The notes below the pieces were generated by a model. The model saw only the letters and a program-made list of their open reading frames with translations, was not told the DNA's origin and ran no database searches. The translations under genes were made by a program, and so were the position numbers. Positions 12,321-24,389 of a stretch of 64,000 bases of DNA are shown here, in pieces (position 1 is the stretch's first letter; every line of letters begins with the position of its first letter). This stretch comes from Varroa destructor (taxonomy: Eukaryota; Arthropoda; Arachnida; Mesostigmata; Varroidae): the NCBI RefSeq assembly GCF_002443255.2, contig NW_019211454.1, positions 50,531,885 to 50,595,884 of the forward strand, given 5' to 3'.

Positions 12321-15300
12321 ATGTTTTACCGGATATATATTTGGTATGTCAAGTTTACCACTGACCTGCTAAGTTCTCTTGGATTTATATCTTATATGAG
12401 CAGTTTATTTCTGGCCTCTCGTGTCTTTTTGGGAATATATCTGATGTGCTCTGCTTATGTGTGTTCTATCGTATTCTCCTGGGCTTATGTCTTACATGCC
12501 CAGTTTATGTTTATTCTGTCATGTCTTTTCAGATCCATGTTAAATTTGCCTCGCTTATATTTGACTTGTCATGTTCTCTTAGGTTTGAATCTAATGTGTC
12601 CTTTACCTATCTGACCTGTCATGTTTTCTAAGCTTTGTATCTGATATGGCCCCTTTATATCTGATTCATTATTATCTATCTTAGATTTAATCTGACTTTT
12701 TCACTTCTGACCTATCATATTCCCCCAAGTTTATATCTGATGTGTCCTGCTTATGTTTGACCCATCATAGCTTCCGAAATTTATATACAACGCGTTTACG
12801 TTATGCCTAATTTGTCGTGTTCTTCTGAGTCCATATCTAACATGTTCCATTTACGAGTGACCCTTCACCTTTTTCCGAGGGAAAATCTTATGTCGCTTGT
12901 TTATACTTGATCCGTCTTGCCCTCCTGAGTTGATATGTAATGTGGTCCGTATATGTCTAACCTATCATGTTTTCCTTAATTCATATTGTTATCTCCTGTT
13001 TACGTCTGATCTACAGTATTTCGCTAGGTTCATATCTGTTGCGACCTGTCTAACCTGTCTTGTTTTCCTGGATGTATATCTGATGTTTTCAGTTTATGCC
13101 TGACTTATGTTCACCAGGATCTGTGTCTAATGTGTCCCGTTTATGTTTGACCTACAATGTTATTTTAGGCTTGTATCTGATATGGCCTATTTATGTCTAG
13201 CCAATTTAAGTCATATTTAATATTTTGAGGTGTGCCTATTTATAATATACCTGTCGTGCTCTTGTGTTTATATCCATGACTCTTGTTTATGTCTAACCTA
13301 TCATGTTTTCCTGGATAGGTATCTAATGTGTCGAGTTTGTCTAGTCTGTCATGTTTTACCGGATATATATTTGGTATGTCAAGTTTACCACTGACCTGCT
13401 AAGTTCTCTTGGATTTATATCTTATATGAGCAGTTTATTTCTGGCCTCTCGTGTCTTTTTGGGAATATATCTGATGTGCTCTGCTTATGTGTGTTCTATC
13501 GTATTCTCCTGGGCTTATGTCTTACATGCCCAGTTTATGTTTATTCTGTCATGTCTTTTCAGATCCATGTTAAATTTGCCTCGCTTATATTTGACTTGTC
13601 ATGTTCTCTTAGGTTTGAATCTAATGTGTCCTTTACCTATCTGACCTGTCATGTTTTCTAAGCTTTGTATCTGATATGGCCCCTTTATATCTGATTCATT
13701 ATTATCTATCTTAGATTTAATCTGACTTTTTCACTTCTGACCTATCATATTCCCCCAAGTTTATATCTGATGTGTCCTGCTTATGTTTGACCCATCATAG
13801 CTTCCGAAATTTATATACAACGCGTTTACGTTATGCCTAATTTGTCGTGTTCTTCTGAGTCCATATCTAACATGTTCCATTTACGAGTGACCCTTCACCT
13901 TTTTCCGAGGGAAAATCTTATGTCGCTTGTTTATACTTGATCCGTCTTGCCCTCCTGAGTTGATATGTAATGTGGTCCGTATATGTCTAACCTATCATGT
14001 TTTCCTTAATTCATATATGTTATCTCCTGTTTACGTCTGATCTACAGTATTTCGCTAGGTTCATATCTGTTGCGACCTGTCTAACCTGTCTTGTTTTCCT
14101 GGATGTATATCTGATGTTTTCAGTTTATGCCTGACTTATGTTCACCAGGATCTGTGTCTAATGTGTCCCGTTTATGTTTGACCTACAATGTTATTTTAGG
14201 CTTGTATCTGATATGGCCTATTTATGTCTAGCCAATTTAAGTCATATTTAATATTTTGAGGTGTTGCCTATTTATAATATACCTGTCGTGCTCTTGTGTT
14301 TATATCCATGACTCTTGTTTATGTCTAACCTATCATGTTTTCCTGGATAGGTATCTAATGTGTCGAGTTTGTCTAGTCTGTCATGTTTTACCGGATATAT
14401 ATTTGGTATGTCAAGTTTACCACTGACCTGCTAAGTTCTCTTGGATTTATATCTTATATGAGCAGTTTATTTCTGGCCTCTCGTGTCTTTTTGGGAATAT
14501 ATCTGATGTGCTCTGCTTATGTGTGTTCTATCGTATTCTCCTGGGCTTATGTCTTACATGCCCAGTTTATGTTTATTCTGTCATGTCTTTTCAGATCCAT
14601 GTTAAATTTGCCTCGTTTATATTTGACTTGTCATGTTCTCTTAGGTTTGAATCTAATGTGTCCTTTACCTATCTGACCTGTCATGTTTTCTAAGCTTTGT
14701 ATCTGATATGGCCCCTTTATATCTGATTCATTATTATCTATCTTAGATTTAATCTGACTTTTTCACTTCTGACCTATCATATTCCCCCAAGTTTATATCT
14801 GATGTGTCCTGCTTATGTTTGACCCATCATAGCTTCCGAAATTTATATACAACGCGTTTACGTTATGCCTAATTTGTCGTGTTCTTCTGAGTCCATATCT
14901 AACATGTTCCATTTACGAGTGACCCTTCACCTTTTTCCGAGGGAAAATCTTATGTCGCTTGTTTATACTTGATCCGTCTTGCCCTCCTGAGTTGATATGT
15001 AATGTGGTCCGTATATGTCTAACCTATCATGTTTTCCTTAATTCATATTGTTATCTCCTGTTTACGTCTGATCTACAGTATTTCGCTAGGTTCATATCTG
15101 TTGCGACCTGTCTAACCTGTCTTGTTTTCCTGGATGTATATCTGATGTTTTCAGTTTATGCCTGACTTATGTTCACCAGGATCTGTGTCTAATGTGTCCC
15201 GTTTATGTTTGACCTACAATGTTATTTTAGGCTTGTATCTGATATGGCCTATTTATGTCTAGCCAATTTAAGTCATATTTAATATTTTGAGGTGTTGCCT

Positions 15301-18300
15301 ATTTATAATATACCTGTCTGCTCTTGTGTTTATATCATGACTCTTGTTTATGTCTAACCTATCATGTTTTCCTGGATAGGTATCTAATGTGTCGAGTTTG
15401 TCTAGTCTGTCATGTTTTACCGGATATATATTTGGTATGTCAAGTTTACCACTGACCTGCTAAGTTCTCTTGGATTTATATCTTATATGAGCAGTTTATT
15501 TCTGGCCTCTCGTGTCTTTTTGGGAATATATCTGATGTGCTCTGCTTATGTGTGTTCTATCGTATTCTCCTGGGCTTATGTCTTACATGCCCAGTTTATG
15601 TTTATTCTGTCATGTCTTTTCAGATCCATGTTAAATTTGCCTCGCTTATATTTGACTTGTCATGTTCTCTTAGGTTTGAATCTAATGTGTCCTTTACCTA
15701 TCTGACCTGTCATGTTTTCTAAGCTTTGTATCTGATATGGCCCCTTTATATCTGATTCATTATTATCTATCTTAGATTTAATCTGACTTTTTCACTTCTG
15801 ACCTATCATATTCCCCCAAGTTTATATCTGATGTGTCCTGCTTATGTTTGACCCATCATAGCTTCCGAAATTTATATACAACGCGTTTACGTTATGCCTA
15901 ATTTGTCGTGTTCTTCTGAGTCCATATCTAACATGTTCCATTTACGAGTGACCCTTCACCTTTTTCCGAGGGAAAATCTTATGTCGCTTGTTTATACTTG
16001 ATCCGTCTTGCCCTCCTGAGTTGATATGTAATGTGGTCCGTATATGTCTAACCTATCATGTTTTCCTTAATTCATATATGTTATCTCCTGTTTACGTCTG
16101 ATCTACAGTATTTCGCTAGGTTCATATCTGTTGCGACCTGTCTAACCTGTCTTGTTTTCCTGGATGTATATCTGATGTTTTCAGTTTATGCCTGACTTAT
16201 GTTCACCAGGATCTGTGTCTAATGTGTCCCGTTTATGTTTGACCTACAATGTTATTTTAGGCTTGTATCTGATATGGCCTATTTATGTCTAGCCAATTTA
16301 AGTCATATTTAATATTTTGAGGTGTTGCCTATTTATAATATACCTGTCGTGCTCTTGTGTTTATATCCATGACTCTTGTTTATGTCTAACCTATCATGTT
16401 TTCCTGGATAGGTATCTAATGTGTCGAGTTTGTCTAGTCTGTCATGTTTTACCGGATATATATTTGGTATGTCAAGTTTACCACTGACCTGCTAAGTTCT
16501 CTTGGATTTATATCTTATATGAGCAGTTTATTTCTGGCCTCTCGTGTCTTTTTGGGAATATATCTGATGTGCTCTGCTTATGTGTGTTCTATCGTATTCT
16601 CCTGGGCTTATGTCTTACATGCCCAGTTTATGTTTATTCTGTCATGTCTTTTCAGATCCATGTTAAATTTGCCTCGTTTATATTTGACTTGTCATGTTCT
16701 CTTAGGTTTGAATCTAATGTGTCCTTTACCTATCTGACCTGTCATGTTTTCTAAGCTTTGTATCTGATATGGCCCCTTTATATCTGATTCATTATTATCT
16801 ATCTTAGATTTAATCTGACTTTTTCACTTCTGACCTATCATATTCCCCCAAGTTTATATCTGATGTGTCCTGCTTATGTTTGACCCATCATAGCTTCCGA
16901 AATTTATATACAACGCGTTTACGTTATGCCTAATTTGTCGTGTTCTTCTGAGTCCATATCTAACATGTTCCATTTACGAGTGACCCTTCACCTTTTTCCG
17001 AGGGAAAATCTTATGTCGCTTGTTTATACTTGATCCGTCTTGCCCTCCTGAGTTGATATGTAATGTGGTCCGTATATGTCTAACCTATCATGTTTTCCTT
17101 AATTCATATATGTTATCTCCTGTTTACGTCTGATCTACAGTATTTCGCTAGGTTCATATCTGTTGCGACCTGTCTAACCTGTCTTGTTTTCCTGGATGTA
17201 TATCTGATGTTTTCAGTTTATGCCTGACTTATGTTCACCAGGATCTGTGTCTAATGTGTCCCGTTTATGTTTGACCTACAATGTTATTTTAGGCTTGTAT
17301 CTGATATGGCCTATTTATGTCTAGCCAATTTAAGTCATATTTAATATTTTGAGGTGTTGCCTATTTATAATATACCTGTCGTGCTCTTGTGTTTATATCC
17401 ATGACTCTTGTTTATGTCTAACCTATCATGTTTTCCTGGATAGGTATCTAATGTGTCGAGTTTGTCTAGTCTGTCATGTTTTACCGGATATATATTTGGT
17501 ATGTCAAGTTTACCACTGACCTGCTAAGTTCTCTTGGATTTATATCTTATATGAGCAGTTTATTTCTGGCCTCTCGTGTCTTTTTGGGAATATATCTGAT
17601 GTGCTCTGCTTATGTGTGTTCTATCGTATTCTCCTGGGCTTATGTCTTACATGCCCAGTTTATGTTTATTCTGTCATGTCTTTTCAGATCCATGTTAAAT
17701 TTGCCTCGCTTATATTTGACTTGTCATGTTCTCTTAGGTTTGAATCTAATGTGTCCTTTACCTATCTGACCTGTCATGTTTTCTAAGCTTTGTATCTGAT
17801 ATGGCCCCTTTATATCTGATTCATTATTATCTATCTTAGATTTAATCTGACTTTTTCACTTCTGACCTATCATATTCCCCCAAGTTTATATCTGATGTGT
17901 CCTGCTTATGTTTGACCCATCATAGCTTCCGAAATTTATATACAACGCGTTTACGTTATGCCTAATTTGTCGTGTTCTTCTGAGTCCATATCTAACATGT
18001 TCCATTTACGAGTGACCCTTCACCTTTTTCCGAGGGAAAATCTTATGTCGCTTGTTTATACTTGATCCGTCTTGCCCTCCTGAGTTGATATGTAATGTGG
18101 TCCGTATATGTCTAACCTATCATGTTTTCCTTAATTCATATATGTTATCTCCTGTTTACGTCTGATCTACAGTATTTCGCTAGGTTCATATCTGTTGCGA
18201 CCTGTCTAACCTGTCTTGTTTTCCTGGATGTATATCTGATGTTTTCAGTTTATGCCTGACTTATGTTCACCAGGATCTGTGTCTAATGTGTCCCGTTTAT

Positions 18301-19539
18301 GTTTGACCTACAATGTTATTTTAGGCTTGTATCTGATATGGCCTATTTATGTCTAGCCAATTTAAGTCATATTTAATATTTTGAGGTGTTGCCTATTTAT
18401 AATATACCTGTCGTGCTCTTGTGTTTATATCCATGACTCTTGTTTATGTCTAACCTATCATGTTTTCCTGGATAGGTATCTAATGTGTCGAGTTTGTCTA
18501 GTCTGTCATGTTTTACCGGATATATATTTGGTATGTCAAGTTTACCACTGACCTGCTAAGTTCTCTTGGATTTATATCTTATATGAGCAGTTTATTTCTG
18601 GCCTCTCGTGTCTTTTTGGGAATATATCTGATGTGCTCTGCTTATGTGTGTTCTATCGTATTCTCCTGGGCTTATGTCTTACATGCCCAGTTTATGTTTA
18701 TTCTGTCATGTCTTTTCAGATCCATGTTAAATTTGCCTCGTTTATATTTGACTTGTCATGTTCTCTTAGGTTTGAATCTAATGTGTCCTTTACCTATCTG
18801 ACCTGTCATGTTTTCTAAGCTTTGTATCTGATATGGCCCCTTTATATCTGATTCATTATTATCTATCTTAGATTTAATCTGACTTTTTCACTTCTGACCT
18901 ATCATATTCCCCCAAGTTTATATCTGATGTGTCCTGCTTATGTTTGACCCATCATAGCTTCCGAAATTTATATACAACGCGTTTACGTTATGCCTAATTT
19001 GTCGTGTTCTTCTGAGTCCATATCTAACATGTTCCATTTACGAGTGACCCTTCACCTTTTTCCGAGGGAAAATCTTATGTCGCTTGTTTATACTTGATCC
19101 GTCTTGCCCTCCTGAGTTGATATGTAATGTGGTCCGTATATGTCTAACCTATCATGTTTTCCTTAATTCATATATGTTATCTCCTGTTTACGTCTGATCT
19201 ACAGTATTTCGCTAGGTTCATATCTGTTGCGACCTGTCTAACCTGTCTTGTTTTCCTGGATGTATATCTGATGTTTTCAGTTTATGCCTGACTTATGTTC
19301 ACCAGGATCTGTGTCTAATGTGTCCCGTTTATGTTTGACCTACAATGTTATTTTAGGCTTGTATCTGATATGGCCTATTTATGTCTAGCCAATTTAAGTC
19401 ATATTTAATATTTTGAGGTGTTGCCTATTTATAATATACCTGTCGTGCTCTTGTGTTTATATCCATGACTCTTGTTTATGTCTAACCTATCATGTTTTCC
19501 TGGATAGGTATCTAATGTGTCGAGTTTGTCTAGTCTGTC
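12321..19539 (+). repeat. Run of seven short (S) units with two-unit alternation
   Basis: Seven S units of 1,029-1,032 bp. At the same internal site they alternate between CCTCGCTTATATTTG (units starting 13351, 15412, 17476) and CCTCGTTTATATTTG (units 14383, 16444, 18508), giving a roughly 2,062-bp two-unit repeat. A 2-bp deletion (TTCATATTGTTATCTCC) is shared by the segments near 12980 and 15050, again about 2,062 bp apart. Confidence 0.85.
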
Positions 19540-20422
19540 ATGTTTTACCGGATATATATTTGGTATGTCAAGTTTACCACTGACCTGCTAAGTTCTCTTG
19601 GATTTATATCTTATATGAGCAGTTTATTTCTGGCCTCTCGTGTCTTTTTGGGAATATATCTGATGTGCTCTGCTTATGTGTGTTCTATCGTATTCTCCTG
19701 GGCTTATGTCTTACATGCCCAGTTTATGTTTATTCTGTCATGTCTTTTCAGATCCATGTTAAATTTGCCTCGCTTATATTTGACTTGTCATGTTCTCTTA
19801 GGTTTGAATCTAATGTGTCCTTTACCTATCTGACCTGTCATGTTTTCTAAGCTTTGTATCTGATATGGCCCCTTTATATCTGATTCATTATTATCTATCT
19901 TAGATTTAATCTGACTTTTTCACTTCTGACCTATCATATTCCCCCAAGTTTATATCTGATGTGTCCTGCTTATGTTTGACCCATCATAGCTTCCGAAATT
20001 TATATACAACGCGTTTACGTTATGCCTAATTTGTCGTGTTCTTCTGAGTCCATATCTAACATGTTCCATTTACGAGTGACCCTTCACCTTTTTCCGAGGG
20101 AAAATCTTATGTCACTTGTTTATACTTGATCCGTGTTGCCCTCCTGAGTTGATATGTAATGTGGTCCGTATATGTCTAACCTATCATGTTTTCCTTAATT
20201 CATATCTGTTGTCTCCTGTTTACGTCTGATCTATCGTATTTCCCTAGGTTCATATCTGTTGCAACCTGTTTACGTTAAATCTGGGTTTATATTTTCTGTA
20301 CCCTGCTTGTGTCTAGCCACACTTTACTGGACTTATAAGATCTTTCTATATCTAGCCTGTTACCTTGTTCTGAATTTATATCAAATGTGTTCCGCCTATA
20401 TCTATTTAACTTGTCATATTCT
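19540..20422 (+). repeat. Partial L unit truncated by N gap
   Basis: Starts as a normal unit and enters the L-specific block near 20270 before the sequence stops. It is nearly identical to the L unit at 11094-12320, 8,446 bp upstream, except for a small deletion near 20335. Confidence 0.85.
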
Positions 20423-20447
20423 NNNNNNNNNNNNNNNNNNNNNNNNN
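20423..20447. other. Assembly gap, 25 N
   Basis: Exactly 25 N. Satellite orientation flips across it: plus-strand units to the left, reverse-complement units to the right. The fixed size suggests a placeholder rather than a measured distance. Confidence 0.98.
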
Positions 20448-23400
20448 TATATAAATTTCGGAAGCTATGATGGGTCAAACATAAGCAGGACACATCAGAT
20501 ATAAACTTGGGGGAATATGATAGGTCAGAAGTGAAAAAGTCAGATTAAATCTAAGATAGATAATAATGAATCAGATATAAAGGGGCCATATCAGATACAA
20601 AGCTTAGAAAACATGACAGGTCAGATAGGTAAAGGACACATTAGATTCAAACCTAAGAGAACATGACAAGTCAAATATAAGCGAGGCAAATTTAACATGG
20701 ATCTGAAAAGACATGACAGAATAAACATAAACTGGGCATTAAGACATAAGCCCAGGAGAATACGATAGAACACACATAAGCAGAGCACATCAGATATATT
20801 CCCAAAAAGACACGAGAGGCCAGAAATAAACTGCTCATATAAGATATAAATCCAAGAGAACTTAGCAGGTCAGTGGTAAACTTGACATACCAAATATATA
20901 TCCGGTAAAACATGACAGACTAGACAAACTCGACACATTAGATACCTATCCAGGAAAACATGATAGGTTAGACATAAACAAGAGTATGGATATAAACACA
21001 AAAGAGCATGACAGGTATATTATAAATAGGCAACACCTCATAAAATATTAAATATGACTTAAATTGGCTAGACATAAATAGGCCATATCAGATACAAGCC
21101 TAAAAGAACATTGTAGGTCAAACATAAACGAGACACATTAGACACAGTCCTGGTGAACATAAGTCAGGATAAACTGAAAACATCAGATATACATCCAGGA
21201 AAACAAGACAGGTTAGATATTAACAGACCTCATTAGACAAACCCAAAAGAATATGACAAGTTAAATAGATATAGGCGGAACACATTTGATATAAATTCAG
21301 AACAAGGTAACAGGCTAGATATAGAAAGATCTTATAAATATAAGTCCAGTAGTGTGGCTAGACACAAGCAGGGTACAGAAAATATAAACCCAGATTTAAC
21401 GTAAACAGGTTGCAACAGATATGAACCTAGGGAAATACGATAGATCAGACGTAAACAGGAGACAACAGATATGAATTAAGGAAAACATGATAGGTTAGAC
21501 ATATACGGACCACATTACATATCAACTCAGGAGGGCAACACGGATCAAGTATAAACAAGTGACATAAGATTTTCCCTCGGAAAAAGGTGAAGGGTCACTC
21601 GTAAATGGAACATGTTAGATATGGACTCAGAAGAACACGACAAATTAGGCATAACGTAAACGCGTTGTATATAAATTTCGGAAGCTATGATGGGTCAAAC
21701 ATAAGCAGGACACATCAGATATAAACTTGGGGGAATATGATAGGTCAGAAGTGAAAAAGTCAGATTAAATCTAAGATAGATAATAATGAATCAGATATAA
21801 AGGGGCCATATCAGATACAAAGCTTAGAAAACATGACAGGTCAGATAGGTAAAGGACACATTAGATTCAAACCTAAGAGAACATGACAAGTCAAATATAA
21901 GCGAGGCAAATTTAACATGGATCTGAAAAGACATGACAGAATAAACATAAACTGGGCATGTAAGACATAAGCCCAGGAGAATACGATAGAACACACATAA
22001 GCAGAGCACATCAGATATATTCCCAAAAAGACACGAGAGGCCAGAAATAAACTGCTCATATAAGATATAAATCCAAGAGAACTTAGCAGGTCAGTGGTAA
22101 ACTTGACATACCAAATATATATCCGGTAAAACATGACAGACTAGACAAACTCGACACATTAGATACCTATCCAGGAAAACATGATAGGTTAGACATAAAC
22201 AAGAGTCATGGATATAAACACAAGAGCACGACAGGTATATTATAAATAGGCAACACCTCAAAATATTAAATATGACTTAAATTGGCTAGACATAAATAGG
22301 CCATATCAGATACAAGCCTAAAATAACATTGTAGGTCAAACATAAACGGGACACATTAGACACAGATCCTGGTGAACATAAGTCAGGCATAAACTGAAAA
22401 CATCAGATATACATCCAGGAAAACAAGACAGGTTAGACAGGTCGCAACAGATATGAACCTAGCGAAATACTGTAGATCAGACGTAAACAGGAGATAACAT
22501 ATATGAATTAAGGAAAACATGATAGGTTAGACATATACGGACCACATTACATATCAACTCAGGAGGGCAAGACGGATCAAGTATAAACAAGCGACATAAG
22601 ATTTTCTTTTTCCTCGGAAAAAGTGAAGGGTCACTCGTAAATGGAACATGTTAGATATGGGCTCAGAAGAACACGACAAATTAGACATAATGTAAACGCG
22701 TTGTATATAAATTTCGGAAGCTATGATGGGTCAAACATAAGCAGGACACATCAGATATAAACTTGGGGGAATATGATAGGTTACAAGTAAAAAAGTCAGA
22801 TTAAATCTAAGGTAGATAGATAATAATGAATCAGATATAAAGAGGCCATATCAGATACAAAGCTAAGAAAACATGACAGGTTAGATAGGTAAAGGACACA
22901 TTAGATTTAAACCTAAGAGAACATGACAAGTCAAATATAAGCGAGGCAAATTTAACATGGATCTGAAAAGACATGATAGAATAAACAAACTTAGCATATA
23001 AGGCATAAGTCCAGGAGAATACGATAGAACACACATAAGCAGAGCACATCCCAAAAAAACACGATAGGCCAGAAATAAACTGGTCATATAAGAAATAAAT
23101 CCAAGAGAACTTAGCAGGTCAGTGATAAACTGGACACATCAAATATATATCCGGTAAAACATGACAGACTAGACAAACTCGACACATTAGATATATATCC
23201 AGGAGAACATGATAGGTTAGACATAAACACAAAAACGAGCATGACAGGTCTATTATAAATAGGCAACACCTCATAAAATATTCAATATGACTTAAATTGG
23301 CTAGGCATAAATAGGCTATATCAGATACAAGCCTAAAAGAACATTATAGGTCAAACATAAATGAGACACATTAGACACAGACCCTGGTGAACATAAGTCA

Positions 23401-24389
23401 GACATAAACTGAAAACATCAGATACACATCCAGGAAAACAATACAGGTTAGATATTAACAGGCCTCATTAGACGTAAACCCAAAAAGAATATGACAAGGT
23501 AAATAGATATAAGCAGAACATATTTGATATAAATTCAGAACAAGGTAACAGGTTAGATATAGAAAGACCTAATTTATTAAGTCCACCAAAATGTGACTAG
23601 AGACAAGCAGGGCACAGAAAATATAAATCCAGATTTAACGTGAACAAGTCGCAACAGATATCAACCTAGGAGAATACGATAGGTCAGACGTAAACAGAAT
23701 ATAGGAAATATGAATTAAGGAGAACATGATAGGTCAGACATATACAGGTCACGTTAGATATAAACTCAGCGGAACAAGACGGATCAGGCATAAACAAGCG
23801 ACAAGAGATTTTCCCTCGGAAAAAGGTGAAGGGTCAGTCGTAAACGGAACACGTTAGGCATGGACTCCGAATAATACGACAAACAAGACAAAGTAAACAC
23901 ATGATATATAAATTTTGGAAATTATGATTCTGAGTCAAACATAAACACTACACATCAGATATAAACTTAAGGGAATATGATAGGTCACACCTACAATGGT
24001 CAGATTAGGTCTAAAGTAGATAGATTATAACAAATCAGATATAAAGGGGCCACAGCATATACGAACCCTGGAAAACACGACAGGTCAGATACGTACAGGA
24101 CACATCAGATTTAAACCTAAGAGAAGATGACAAGTAAATCATCAGCGAGATAAATTTAACATGGACAAGGAAATTTAACATGAAACAACATGACAGGATA
24201 AACAAACTAACCATATAACACATAAGCCTAGGAGAATACGATGGATCACACATAAGGTGAGCACATTAGACATATTACCAAAAAGACACGACAGACCAGA
24301 AATAAACTCGTTATATAAGATATAAATCCAAGAGAACTTAGCAGGTCAGTCATAAACTGGACATATTAAATATACATCCAATAAAACAT
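20448..24389 (-). repeat. Higher-order satellite array, reverse orientation (block B)
   Basis: Reverse-complement copy of about 8842-12785 in block A. Unit anchors lie at 20913, 22134, 23162 and 24389, so steps are 1221 (L), 1028 (S) and 1227 (L), the same L-S-L order as block A. The S unit around 22140-23160 differs at many positions from its counterpart at 10062-11093, where block A instead carries the core-type sequence. One local oddity is an extra CTTTTT-like insertion next to the palindromic box near 22605. Confidence 0.88.

Larger units (their letters stand above)
10062..20422 (+). repeat. Higher-order satellite array, 1,032-bp units
   Basis: Nearly identical tandem units start at 10062, 11094, 12321, 13351, 14383, 15412, 16444, 17476, 18508 and 19540, anchored on ATGTTTTACCGGATATATA. 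Steps are 1032, 1227, 1030, 1032, 1029, 1032, 1032, 1032 and 1032 bp; the last unit is cut by the N gap. Each unit contains about 20 (short) or 24 (long) diverged 50-bp monomers, while whole units are almost identical to one another, which defines a higher-order repeat. The same family occurs reversed in blocks B and C. A centromere role is inferred from this architecture only. Confidence 0.95.

Noticed and set aside
10062..20422. CRISPR array
   Set aside because: Repeats are contiguous and there are no unique spacers of fixed length; the period is 50 bp nested in about 1 kb, and no cas gene is present.
10062..20422. Tandem gene family or rDNA spacer
   Set aside because: No conserved coding frame, rRNA sequence or promoter-like unit occurs within the repeat.
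2759..20504. Dozens of open frames of 60-114 codons on the plus strand with Leu/Cys/Tyr-rich, membrane-like translations
   Set aside because: They follow the satellite repeat, recur in every unit, appear in overlapping frames and arise because the strand has few A and so few stop codons. The 50-bp monomer is not a multiple of three, so no reading frame is maintained from monomer to monomer.
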